Source of the DNA: Spirochaetales bacterium Spiro_10 | Lineage (GTDB): Bacteria; Spirochaetota; Spirochaetia; Treponematales; Treponemataceae | DNA length: 52,581 nucleotides | Assembly (NCBI GenBank): GCA_001604405.1 | Contig: LVBL01000046.1 | Span: 1 to 52,581, forward strand | Reading direction: 5' to 3' | Shown: piece after piece, positions 41,920 to 50,436 of the stretch | Layout of the letters: each line of letters opens with the position of its first letter | Position numbering within the stretch: the stretch's first letter is position 1 | Program-made: the position numbers and the translations under genes | The notes under the pieces: generated by a model | Database searches by the model: none | Told to the model about the DNA's origin: nothing | Seen by the model: only the letters and a program-made list of their open reading frames with translations

Positions 41920-42681
41920 GTGGAGTTCACGCGCGACTATTTCGTTCACTACTACGAGGCGGATTCATCCCAACGTCTGACGATTCCGGCTCTCGTGCAA
42001 TATCTCGAGGACATCGCCATAGTCCACAGCTCGAGCGTCGGTCTTGACCTCGCGTATTACCGCGACAACCGGTGCGGATGGATGCTCCTGAAATGGGACG
42101 TCGAAATCGGTAGCCTTCCCTCGTTCGGGGAAACCGTCAGGGTTTCGACGCGCGTCCACGCCATGAAGGGCTTTCTTGCCGACCGGGAGTTTTTCCTTCA
42201 TTCCGCCGACGGCGTCGAGCTCGCGCGCGCGAGGTCGAACTGGCTGCTCGTGGATACGGAGCGCCGAAGGCCGCTGCGCGTCCCCCAGGACCAGTACGAA
42301 CGCTTCGGCGTGACGCCCGAATCGTCGTCGTCGTTCGTCACGATCGCCGACGTTTCCCCGCCCGTTGGCGCCGAAGCCTCCCCGGACGTACACTCCTCAC
42401 GCGTGCGTGCCCGTCACGGCGACATCGACACGAACCGCCACGTCAACAACGTGCGGTATATCTCCTGGGCGCTTGATACGGTGCCGGGCGAGTTCTTGGG
42501 CCGCATGACGCCCGTCGGCTTGCGGGCGAATTACCGAAGGGAGCTCGCCCTGGACGGAGAGGCCGGGGTGCATACCGCGCTGTCGGTAACCGGCGGTGCC
42601 GCCGTCAGCAACCATGCCATCCGGTCGGACACCGAGGATCTGTGCCTGATCGAGATCAACTGGAAGGAAGCCGGCGCGTAA
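41920..42681 (+). CDS. Acyl-ACP thioesterase
   Basis: A 253-residue double hot-dog thioesterase (FatA/FatB-like) that releases fatty acids from acyl carrier protein. The first hot-dog covers residues 1-135; the second has GDIDTNRHVNNVRYISWALD, the active-site region with the conserved Asn and His (about 165-184, shown at the allowed length). The GTG start at 41920 is supported by AGGAGG. A 16-base-period tandem duplication begins at the stop codon. Confidence 0.93.
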   Translation: MEFTRDYFVHYYEADSSQRLTIPALVQYLEDIAIVHSSSVGLDLAYYRDNRCGWMLLKWDVEIGSLPSFGETVRVSTRVHAMKGFLADREFFLHSADGVELARARSNWLLVDTERRRPLRVPQDQYERFGVTPESSSSFVTIADVSPPVGAEASPDVHSSRVRARHGDIDTNRHVNNVRYISWALDTVPGEFLGRMTPVGLRANYRRELALDGEAGVHTALSVTGGAAVSNHAIRSDTEDLCLIEINWKEAGA

Positions 42682-42698
42682 GTGAGCCGGCGCGTAAG
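42669..42698 (+). repeat. Tandem duplication at the thioesterase stop codon
   Basis: AGCCGGCGCGTAAG occurs at 42669-42682 and 42685-42698 (period 16). The first copy contains the stop TAA, so the protein is unaffected. Confidence 0.9.
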
Positions 42699-42729
42699 GC
42701 CGCGGGCCAAGTTGCCCGCGACCCGCGGC
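42699..42729. terminator. GC hairpin between convergent genes
   Basis: GCCGCGGG (42699-42706) pairs with CCCGCGGC (42722-42729); an alternative inner hairpin is GCGGGC (42702-42707) with GCCCGC (42714-42719). No U-run follows on either strand, so termination would be inefficient or need Rho. Confidence 0.35.
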
Positions 42730-42739
42730 GAGGCGGCGC

Positions 42740-44668
42740 TTACTTGCCCGGATACACCATCTTGATCTCGTGCGAGGGATTCTGCTCGGAAAAGTCGAAC
42801 TTGATACGGTTGAAGTCGGGCGGCGCGGTAAGCTCGGAGGGATCGACACCGAACGAGACGCCCTCCACGGGCTTTCCGTTCTCGAAGTCGGGCTGCATAT
42901 TCCCGTTCAGGTCGTGAAAGGCGATGAGCGCGTAATCCCCGTATGTCATGGCCTCGAGCGTTATCGGGATCGACGGAGTCGTCGCCTGCACGGCGCCCGA
43001 GTTTATGAAATTCGTCGGGTCTATGGGGTCGCTCGCGTAGAGCGCGTACACGACCTGCCCTCCCAAGGACTCGTTGATCCCGGTCACCTTCACGGTCAGA
43101 TACCCTGACGCGCGCCCGGAACCGGCCTCCGTCTTATCGGGGTTGTACGCGACCTCCTGTATCTTGATCGTGAGCCATCCCGGTTCCTTTCGGTGGGGAA
43201 TCATCGCTCCCTTCGCCTCGCGATACGGGGCCAGCGTCAGTTGCGACCAGGGCGTGGAATAGTATTCGCCGATCCTCTCGACCGCCCAGATGGTGACGGG
43301 TTTCTCCGCGTATTTCGCGAGGTCCGGCCCTATCTCCACGTTGGGCCCGAAAACCGCGTGGTTCCCGAAGGGGACGAAACCCTCCGGGATGTACAGGTAG
43401 TGGAAGTTGTTCGGGAAATAGTAGCGGAGGATGCCGAAGGTGTGCTCGCTGCCGTGGACGAAGATGTCTTCGGGTTTGACGCGGTCGGCGTACTTCATGG
43501 CCACGACGTCTCCCGCGCCGTTGACGCGGGCGGTATAGGTGTTCAGCAGGATCGGCGCGGTAAAGAAGGCGTAGGTTACGCAGGCGACCGCCATGAGCCG
43601 TTTTTTCCCGAGGCCGCGCGCGAAGTAGGCGAGGGCCAGGACGAGGGAGCCCATGCAGGTCACGAGATAGCGTTCGACGAAGACGGGCCTGATGGCCCAG
43701 GAGAGGAATACGCCCGTCGCGAAGGTGAGCCAGTAGACGAGCATGGCCGAAAGGGGCAGGAACACCCCGCGGTCCTTTTTGATCGCCCCCATAACGAGTC
43801 CCGCGAGGGCGACGAGGTGGACGGCGATGAAGAGATGGAACGACGTAATGGCGTACGGTCCGCCGAACCGTTGCCCGAAGGGAAACGAAAGTATGTTGAA
43901 GATCGCCAGGGAATCGAGGGGCCGGATCCAGTAATTGCTGGCGACGCGCGAGGCCTGGCTCGCGAGGTTGAAGGCCCAGGGCAGGAAGAGCGCGACCACC
44001 GCGCCTCCGACGGCGAGGCAGCGGAACAGGGGAGAGCCCCTGGAGAGTTTCCCGCGGCCGTCCTGCGCCGGCAGCATGAGGGTCCTGGCGAAGAGGACGC
44101 ACCAATAGATCCCGGCCGCGATGAGCGAGAAATAATGGGTCCAGGTCGCGGCGAAGGCGAATATACCGAGCGCGACCCAGTCCCGAAGCCGGTTGTCGGT
44201 AACGGCCGCGTATCCCGACAGGACCATCCCGGTGACGAAAAACGAGGCAAGGGCGTACATCCGCGCCTCCTGCGCCGCCCCTATCGCCATCGGCGTGGCC
44301 AGGAAGAGGACCGCGTAGGCGAGGGATGCCGGACTGCCCCAGCGTCTCCTGAGGAGGAAGTAGGCGAGGGCGACGATTCCGACCGTCGACAGGGCGGAAA
44401 GGCCGCGTACCACGACGAGGGAGTTGCCGAATACGACGACGGCAATGCGCAGAAGGATGTAGTAAAGCGGCGGATGGCTGTCGGTGGAGACGAGGGCGAG
44501 CATCTCGCCCATCGGGTGGCCTACCGTGGCGACCGAATAGCTTTCGTCGTACCAGAGGGCGTCTCCCGAGATCCCGAAAAAGGTCATGAATACCGCGATG
44601 ACGAGGACGGCAACCCACAGGGGCCAAAAGCGAGCCCTGTCCGGATCGTCCTTTTTGAAAAGGTCCAT
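42740..44668 (-). CDS. Family 39-like membrane glycosyltransferase fused to a DUF2141 domain
   Basis: A 642-residue protein. The first about 420 residues form a polytopic GT-C membrane enzyme (helices from residue 14 on) with the ArnT/PMT-like catalytic loop ISGDALWYDESYS and the second loop TDSHPPLYYILLR. The C-terminal about 130 residues match DUF2141: VVYALYASDPIDP, then GDYALIAFHDLNGNMQPDFE (about 590-610, in part) and EGVSFG. The glycosyl donor would be a polyprenyl-phosphate sugar. ATG 44668 has GAGGAAAATGAA upstream; an in-frame TTG at 44686 is less likely. Fusion of these two domains is unusual in my experience. Confidence 0.88.
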   Translation of the reverse strand: MDLFKKDDPDRARFWPLWVAVLVIAVFMTFFGISGDALWYDESYSVATVGHPMGEMLALVSTDSHPPLYYILLRIAVVVFGNSLVVVRGLSALSTVGIVALAYFLLRRRWGSPASLAYAVLFLATPMAIGAAQEARMYALASFFVTGMVLSGYAAVTDNRLRDWVALGIFAFAATWTHYFSLIAAGIYWCVLFARTLMLPAQDGRGKLSRGSPLFRCLAVGGAVVALFLPWAFNLASQASRVASNYWIRPLDSLAIFNILSFPFGQRFGGPYAITSFHLFIAVHLVALAGLVMGAIKKDRGVFLPLSAMLVYWLTFATGVFLSWAIRPVFVERYLVTCMGSLVLALAYFARGLGKKRLMAVACVTYAFFTAPILLNTYTARVNGAGDVVAMKYADRVKPEDIFVHGSEHTFGILRYYFPNNFHYLYIPEGFVPFGNHAVFGPNVEIGPDLAKYAEKPVTIWAVERIGEYYSTPWSQLTLAPYREAKGAMIPHRKEPGWLTIKIQEVAYNPDKTEAGSGRASGYLTVKVTGINESLGGQVVYALYASDPIDPTNFINSGAVQATTPSIPITLEAMTYGDYALIAFHDLNGNMQPDFENGKPVEGVSFGVDPSELTAPPDFNRIKFDFSEQNPSHEIKMVYPGK

Positions 44669-44697
44669 TTCATTTTCCTCTTGCAAACGTGAAGGAT

Positions 44698-44820
44698 ATG
44701 AAAAGTGTACCCGTGAACCAAATGCTTGCGCAAGTTCTTTCGGAGAAGGGGCATGTTTCGGACGTTCGGGACTGTGATTCCTTCTGCGGGTTTCTTGAGT
44801 ATGACGGGATAATAGAGTAA
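44698..44820 (+). CDS. Possible 40-residue small protein
   Basis: An open frame from ATG 44698 to TAA 44820, with GAAGGA one to two bases before the start (closer than usual). The product has a balanced, amphipathic composition (VNQMLAQVLSEKGHVSDV, then two Cys in CDSFC). It lies 38 bases before the lipoprotein gene in a patch of lower GC. It could be a real small gene, a leader peptide or a gene remnant. Confidence 0.35.
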   Translation: MKSVPVNQMLAQVLSEKGHVSDVRDCDSFCGFLEYDGIIE

Positions 44821-44858
44821 AGTTACTGTAGGGAAGTTACCGCCATGTGAGGTACGTA

Positions 44859-45665
44859 ATGAAAGTAGCCTGTCAGTCTTTGGTACTGGGTCTTCTTAGT
44901 TTGGTTATTCTCGGCGCTTGCTCCGCCTCCTATTCCGTACAGGAGGATTTGCGGGGGACGTTCGAGGAACTGGGCGGCAGCCGCTTGGTAACCTTCGATT
45001 ACAACCTGTCCCCAAGCCAAAGCCACTACGAGGAACACCTGGTGCTTCCGGCCGGCACGGAGTTCTCTTTTCCGGAAGCCGCCCCCGGGCCACAGTACCG
45101 GCGTGTCCAGGACGGGATTGCCATGGTCTTTACGGGATGGGACACCGACCCCGGCGGCTATGGAACGTCGTATGCCGTAGGCGCGTACTCTCCTCCCGTC
45201 AACGAGCCCCAAACCTATTATGCCCAATGGACAACCCTCGGCGGCATCGGACCAGGTGGGGGCATCGTTGTGTACGACGTTGCCTCAATGCCATACGGAT
45301 TTCGGTACCTGGAGATGGCGGGGCTCATTCCCGGTTTGACGCAATGGTCGGCAATGACCATTACTGCCCCTACCAGTCTTGATATGGGAACGGGGAAGGC
45401 AAACACCGACGCGATCCTCGCGGCGATGACAACCCTTGAGGGGGCGGCCGTCGTCTGTTCCCTGTTCGAGCAAAACGGGTACGACGACTGGTTTTTGCCG
45501 TCGTTTGGCGAACTGGGGTATGCGAACGCGTACTTGGGATCTAGCGAGTATATCTGGACGAGTTCGATGGACGACATTTATGTGTATGCGCGTAGGAATG
45601 GCGGTGATTCGACCTTCGCCCAAACGAGCGCCAGCGCGTACGTCCGGCCTTTCCGGTCGTTTTAG
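44859..45665 (+). CDS. Lipoprotein with an InlB-type repeat and a DUF1566 (Lcl C-terminal) domain
   Basis: A 268-residue lipoprotein: signal helix ending in the lipobox LGAC (Cys near residue 21), a bacterial InlB/Listeria-Bacteroides repeat (FTGWDTDPGGYG and TYYAQW, about residues 85-125) and a DUF1566 domain (GIVVYDVA, GTGKANTDAILAAM, GYDDWFLPSFGEL, YIWTSS). Such proteins are surface exposed in other bacteria. Start ATG 44859 with GAGGT; GTG 44847 also possible. Its codon use is more AT-rich than the flanking genes, hinting at transfer or relaxed expression. Confidence 0.85.
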   Translation: MKVACQSLVLGLLSLVILGACSASYSVQEDLRGTFEELGGSRLVTFDYNLSPSQSHYEEHLVLPAGTEFSFPEAAPGPQYRRVQDGIAMVFTGWDTDPGGYGTSYAVGAYSPPVNEPQTYYAQWTTLGGIGPGGGIVVYDVASMPYGFRYLEMAGLIPGLTQWSAMTITAPTSLDMGTGKANTDAILAAMTTLEGAAVVCSLFEQNGYDDWFLPSFGELGYANAYLGSSEYIWTSSMDDIYVYARRNGGDSTFAQTSASAYVRPFRSF

Positions 45666-45752
45666 GGGAGCGCGCGCTTTGAGCTTTGCGGGTTTTTACG
45701 TAACGGGAAGACGCGTCGCGTCGCGACACGCGTTCGGCAGGGATGGTGACAG

Positions 45753-47618
45753 ATGAACGAAGCGGCGAAGAAGGGCGCTAACGCGGGTACGGGGGTACGG
45801 TTTCCCCTCGTGGCCAAGCTTATCGGGATAATAAGCCTCATCGTGGTAGTCGCGATGGCCGCCGTGACCGGGATAGCCACGTGGTTCTTCGCCGAGGACT
45901 CGCGGATGAGCGCCGAGGTCAACAACCTCGCCCTCAATCGCGCCGTCGCCCTGCAGATGGAGAGCGGGATCACCTCGATGCACACCGGCGCCCTCACGCT
46001 CATCGACAATCTTCGCGAAGGCGGCGGCTCGGCCATGCAGGACGATATCGCCGTATCGAACTACTTTGCCCGGAACCCCGAGGTCGCGTGGATCGGCGTG
46101 CCGGGCGAAAAGACCGCGCGCAACGACTCGTTTCTGCGTTCCTACCAAATTAGCCCCGAGACTGTCGACGCGTTCCTCGGCTCGCAAACCGACGTGGCCG
46201 AGCGCGCGCGCGCCGGCGAGTACCTCCTCACGAACGCCAGCGCCGCCCTCGGCGTTCCTTCCTGCGCCCTTTTCGCGCCATGCCGCGACTTCGGTACCGA
46301 CAACTACATCGTCTGCGTCTTCTCCACCGCGTCCTTTCAGGGCATGGTGCAAACCGATTCCGCCGCCGCCATCATGGCGGTCGGTTTCGATGGCTCCCTT
46401 CTGGTGCATCCCGACTTCGCCTACCTCAAACGGGGCGTCGACCTCTCGGACGACCCGGTCGTTGAGAGAAGCCTCGCGGCCACCACGACCAATATGTCGT
46501 TTCGCCATCAGGCCGCCGACGGAACCGAAAGCCTCGTCGCCTTCCACAAGATACCACTCGGTAGCGTAACCGTGATATCGAGCGTCCCTCTGGAGATGGT
46601 ATACGTCGCGGCCATCGACGTCGCCCGGCGGAATCTCATCATCACCGCCATCGTTCTGCTCCTTTCGATCCTGGCCGTCTGGTTCTTCTCGAAGACCGTC
46701 AGCCAGCCCGTTCTCAGGCTAGTCGAGGCCGCGCGCCGCATCGAGAAGGGCGAGTTCGACATCGCGATGAAACCGACGAGCCGCGACGAACTCGGCCTTC
46801 TGACCCGCAGTTTCTCCGAGATGGGCAGGGGACTCGCCGAGCGCGAGCGAATAAAGGAAACCTTCGGCAAATTCGTGAACAAGGAAGTCGCCGAGCAGGC
46901 CCTGACCGGCAACCTCGCCCTCGGCGGCGTTCGAAAGACGGCTACCATCTTCTTCTCCGACATCCGCTCCTTCACCGCGATCAGCGAGCGGCTCGCTCCT
47001 GAGGCCGTCGTCGAGTTCCTCAACGAGTACATGACGCGCATGGTGGCGTGCGTGGAGAAGACCGGTGGCGTCGTCGACAAGTTCATCGGGGACGCCATCA
47101 TGGCCGTGTGGGGCGCGCCGGCCTCGCAGGGGAACGCGGCCCGCGACGCGTTCGAATGTCTCCGCTCAGCGATTATCATGCGCCGGGCCCTCGTCGAGTT
47201 CAACAAGGGGCGCGGCTCGGCCGACAAGCCCGTCATACGAATAGGCTGCGGTATCAATACCGGGCCCTGTCTTGCGGGCCAAATCGGGTCCGCGCAGCGC
47301 ATGGAGTACACGGTTATCGGCGACGCCGTCAACCTAGCGAGCCGCATCGAGGCCCTGAACAAGCCCTTTGGTACCGATATCCTCGTGTCCCATCATACGT
47401 ACGAACTGTTGAAGGAACATCTCGTCGTCGAACCCATGCCGCCCATCAGGGTGAAGGGCAAGGTGGAGCCCCTGAAGATATATGCCGTCGTCAATTTCCG
47501 CGGCGTGAGCGGTCCTACGACCCTCGACGAGGTGCGCGCCCTCCTCGGGATAGAGACCCCGAAGTTCATGGCCGACCCGGAAAAAGAAGAAGTGAAGTAT
47601 GAGATTCTCCCGAAGTGA
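45753..47618 (+). CDS. Cache-like sensor adenylyl cyclase with HAMP domain
   Basis: A 621-residue membrane cyclase: helix 1 (about residues 19-47), a periplasmic sensor of about 240 residues with Cache features (NPEVAWIGVPGE near 108, GFDGSLLVHPDF near 212), helix 2 (about 288-312), HAMP (SQPVLRLVEAARRIEKGEFD near 316, in part) and a class III cyclase domain. Catalytic residues: Asp in FFSDIRSFT (about 403), Lys and Asp in DKFIGDAI (about 442), Thr in EYTVIGD (about 520) and VNLASR. This is class IIIb, so ATP to cAMP is predicted. The next gene starts inside its last codons. Confidence 0.93.
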   Translation: MNEAAKKGANAGTGVRFPLVAKLIGIISLIVVVAMAAVTGIATWFFAEDSRMSAEVNNLALNRAVALQMESGITSMHTGALTLIDNLREGGGSAMQDDIAVSNYFARNPEVAWIGVPGEKTARNDSFLRSYQISPETVDAFLGSQTDVAERARAGEYLLTNASAALGVPSCALFAPCRDFGTDNYIVCVFSTASFQGMVQTDSAAAIMAVGFDGSLLVHPDFAYLKRGVDLSDDPVVERSLAATTTNMSFRHQAADGTESLVAFHKIPLGSVTVISSVPLEMVYVAAIDVARRNLIITAIVLLLSILAVWFFSKTVSQPVLRLVEAARRIEKGEFDIAMKPTSRDELGLLTRSFSEMGRGLAERERIKETFGKFVNKEVAEQALTGNLALGGVRKTATIFFSDIRSFTAISERLAPEAVVEFLNEYMTRMVACVEKTGGVVDKFIGDAIMAVWGAPASQGNAARDAFECLRSAIIMRRALVEFNKGRGSADKPVIRIGCGINTGPCLAGQIGSAQRMEYTVIGDAVNLASRIEALNKPFGTDILVSHHTYELLKEHLVVEPMPPIRVKGKVEPLKIYAVVNFRGVSGPTTLDEVRALLGIETPKFMADPEKEEVKYEILPK

Positions 47619-50436
47619 CGTCCTTTTTTCCGCGACAATACTCGCATTGACCGCCCTTTTGTCCTATTTATTCATTCGGGACATCAATTTCGTCGTCGCG
47701 AGGGACGGCTCGGAGCGGCTCGGCACGATCGTGCTCAGAAAGCGCACGGTCACGCGTCGGCGGGCTTCCTCCTACCGCTGGGAGCGGCTCAGGCATGACT
47801 CCCCGGTGTTTCGCGGCGACACGATCCGGACAGCCGACTTTTCCGAGGCACAGCTCGTGCTTGGCGGGGACCTGACCCTGGACGTCTTCGAGAACAGCCT
47901 CCTCACCGTATCGCTGACGGACGGCGTGGAGGAGATCGTGTTCCAGTCGGGATCGATCTCGCTTTCGGGCGTCGCGCGGGACCCTGCCGGCCCGCGGGAC
48001 CCTGCCGGCCCGCGGGGGCCGGGCGACGGAGGCGCCGTCCGGCGCGTCATCCGCTCGGGCGACTCCGTCATCGAGTACGATCCAAGCGCCACGATTTCCG
48101 TTTCCCGCCGCGAAAGCGGCGTCGCCGTTGACGTCAGTTCGGGCTCCGCGACCGTGACCGATTCCTCGGGCGTACGGACGACCGTTTCGGGAAACGCCGA
48201 ACTCGTCCTTGACGGGGAATCGGGCACGGTCGCCGTAGTCGAGCGCCTGATCGTGCCGTCCGAACCCGCGCAGAACGAGCGGCTCGTATGGCAGGGCACC
48301 GGACCCGTACCCGTTCCCTTCCGGGTCTCGCTGACGCGCGAAGCCGATCGCGACCGCGATGTGGACGTCGAGATCAGTCGCGACGCCGCGTTTTCCGCGG
48401 TCGCCGCCCGTATTCCGGTTGTCATCAGGCAAGGCCTGCGCGATTCCGGCCCGGTTTCCGTGTCGCTGGAAGACGGCGTGTGGTATTGGCGCGCGGCCGG
48501 CGGCGGGGACGAGTCCCCGGTTCGGCGCTTCTCGGTCATGGCCGAGCGGCCCGTCGAGCTCGCGTTTCCCGCGTCCGGGCAGACGGTCGCCTTTCGCTCC
48601 CGCAATCCCCCGATACGGTTCAGTTGGGAGGGGGCCCCCTCGTCGGCGGCGAACGCGCTCGAGCTTTCGCGCGTCGAGGATTTTTCCGACGTCGCCGTTC
48701 GGCGGACCACGGAGCTTTCGTCGATCACGGTCGAAGCCCTCGACGAGGGGACGTGGTACTGGCGCGTGGTACCGTCCTACCGGCAACGCGTCATCGGCCC
48801 GGTTCTTCCCTCGCCGATCCGGTCGTTCGCCGTGGTGAGGACCGAGGCCATGTCTCCTCTCGCGCCCATCGCGCCGGTCAGCGGCGCGATCCAGTCGGTC
48901 CCGGAGGTGGTTGAGGCGGGTGTCTCCTTCTCGTGGAAGCCGGATCGGGACGCCGCCGCTTACGAGCTTCGGATTCATTCCTCTCCCGACCTTCGGTCCG
49001 AGCCCCTTTTCTCCGGACGCTTCGACCGCGCGTGGGGGAACGTCTCGACCGCCGACGCGGGCGCCCTCGCGGCCGCCGGCACGTACTATTGGACGGCAGT
49101 CTGGATCGACCGCGAGGGAAACGTCTCGCCGGCTTTCCCGCCGCGACCGTTCGAAATCGCCGACGGCCGCCTTTCGCTCGACGCCGCCTTTCCCCCCGAC
49201 GGCTACGCCGTGGCCGAGTCCCTCCTGACGGGTTTCCGCTTTCTCTGGAAGGGGAGCGCGTCCGGCCGTACCATCTTCGAGCTGGCCCGCGACGCGGGCT
49301 TCGCGGACCTTGTCGCGTCGCTTCCGTCGTCCACGTTTTCGGCGCAGGGACAGTCCTGGAAGCCGGGCGCGTACTACTGGCGCGTGCGCATGGCGGACGC
49401 CGACGGCGCCACGCTGCTTGAAACGCCCGCGCGTTCGCTGCTGGTAGTTCCCCCGCTTGCCGCGCCGCGCATGGTCGACCCCGCTCCCGGCTCGTCCGTT
49501 GTCCTTTACGAGGGCGACCCGCGCCCGTTCCGATGGGAGTCCGTCGAAGGGGCCGATCATTACCGCCTGTCGATAACGCCCTACGGGAGCGGAGATTCCG
49601 CGCCCGCGTTCGACGTGCCCGCCTCAGCGGGAACGACGGAAACCGTCCCGCTCGGAACCTTTCCCGACGGACGCTACCGCGTCGTTGTGCAGGCCTTCGC
49701 CCTCGACAGCCCGCGCTCCACGCGGATCATCGGCTACAAGGATGAGTCGTCTTTCACCCTCAGGAAGGTTCGTCCCGTGACGCTCGTCTCCCCGGCGAAC
49801 GGCGCGCGCATCGACGGGCTGGACGCGCGCAAGAAGGGCGTTACCCTGCGCTGGCGTTCCGGCGATACGCCGCAAACGCTGTCCGTCAGGCTCAGGAGGA
49901 ACGGCACGTCGCTGCCGGTTCCCCTCAAGTGGAAGCGGGGCGTCTCTTCCGTAACGCTGCGGGACCTGAGCGAGGGCACGTACAGCTGGGAGGTTAGCGC
50001 CTCCTCGGGAGATATTGACCTCTCGAGCCGGGACGGGCGAACCTTCGTCGTCCTGCCCGTGCCGAAGCTTCCGGCCCCGAAGGACGCGATACCGCGGGAC
50101 AAGGCGGTCGTCGGTCCCGACGAGTTGCGGGCGGGCGAGCTTCGGTTCTCCTGGGCCGCGGTCCCCGGCGCTTCCCACTATGCCTTCCGCGTCCGCGCGG
50201 CCGGGACGGGCGTCCCGGTTTTCGCCGCGGAGAATCTCGTCGCGTCCGAAATCGTCCTTACCGACCTCTCGGTGTTCGACCGCGGTTCCTTCGTGTGGGA
50301 GGTTTCGGCCAAACACGTTGACGGGAACGGGCTCGCGGACCGGGAAGGCCTTCCCCTCGTCCGGGGTTTCACCATTGATTTGCCCGCGCTTCGCGCGCCC
50401 GACCGGCAAAAGGATCTCGAGTACTATGGCCGTTAA
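47599..50436 (+). CDS. Large FecR-domain protein with fibronectin-III-like repeats
   Basis: A 945-residue membrane-anchored periplasmic protein: one N-terminal helix (about residues 8-27), a FecR-like domain (about 60-235: VFRGDTIRTADFSEAQLVLGG in part, DVFENSLLTV) and then about 700 residues of repeats. Each repeat of roughly 100 residues ends in a Gly-x-aromatic-x-Trp motif: GVWYWRA (about 292), GTWYWRV (384), GTYYWTA (494), GAYYWRV (590), GTYSWEV (793), GSFVWEV (896). A Pro/Gly hinge encoded by an 18-base duplication interrupts the FecR domain. It overlaps the cyclase gene by 20 bases and the next gene by 11. Confidence 0.87.
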   Translation: MRFSRSDVLFSATILALTALLSYLFIRDINFVVARDGSERLGTIVLRKRTVTRRRASSYRWERLRHDSPVFRGDTIRTADFSEAQLVLGGDLTLDVFENSLLTVSLTDGVEEIVFQSGSISLSGVARDPAGPRDPAGPRGPGDGGAVRRVIRSGDSVIEYDPSATISVSRRESGVAVDVSSGSATVTDSSGVRTTVSGNAELVLDGESGTVAVVERLIVPSEPAQNERLVWQGTGPVPVPFRVSLTREADRDRDVDVEISRDAAFSAVAARIPVVIRQGLRDSGPVSVSLEDGVWYWRAAGGGDESPVRRFSVMAERPVELAFPASGQTVAFRSRNPPIRFSWEGAPSSAANALELSRVEDFSDVAVRRTTELSSITVEALDEGTWYWRVVPSYRQRVIGPVLPSPIRSFAVVRTEAMSPLAPIAPVSGAIQSVPEVVEAGVSFSWKPDRDAAAYELRIHSSPDLRSEPLFSGRFDRAWGNVSTADAGALAAAGTYYWTAVWIDREGNVSPAFPPRPFEIADGRLSLDAAFPPDGYAVAESLLTGFRFLWKGSASGRTIFELARDAGFADLVASLPSSTFSAQGQSWKPGAYYWRVRMADADGATLLETPARSLLVVPPLAAPRMVDPAPGSSVVLYEGDPRPFRWESVEGADHYRLSITPYGSGDSAPAFDVPASAGTTETVPLGTFPDGRYRVVVQAFALDSPRSTRIIGYKDESSFTLRKVRPVTLVSPANGARIDGLDARKKGVTLRWRSGDTPQTLSVRLRRNGTSLPVPLKWKRGVSSVTLRDLSEGTYSWEVSASSGDIDLSSRDGRTFVVLPVPKLPAPKDAIPRDKAVVGPDELRAGELRFSWAAVPGASHYAFRVRAAGTGVPVFAAENLVASEIVLTDLSVFDRGSFVWEVSAKHVDGNGLADREGLPLVRGFTIDLPALRAPDRQKDLEYYGR
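47976..48011 (+). repeat. 18-base in-frame tandem duplication
   Basis: GCGGGACCCTGCCGGCCC at 47976-47993 and 47994-48011, followed by a partial copy. It encodes repeated RDPAGP in the FecR-Fn3 protein. Confidence 0.88.

Noticed and set aside
43193-44692. 499-codon plus-strand frame opposite the glycosyltransferase
   Set aside because: Low-complexity charged product, opposite a gene with clear membrane and catalytic motifs.
45690-45740. GC palindromes (ACGCGT, GTCGCGAC) before the Cache cyclase as an operator or terminator
   Set aside because: Short self-complementary words are expected by chance at this GC content; no U-run or promoter alignment.
47668-49560. 630-codon minus-strand frame opposite the FecR-Fn3 gene
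   Set aside because: Arg/Gly-rich shadow; the plus strand has repeats with conserved aromatic motifs.
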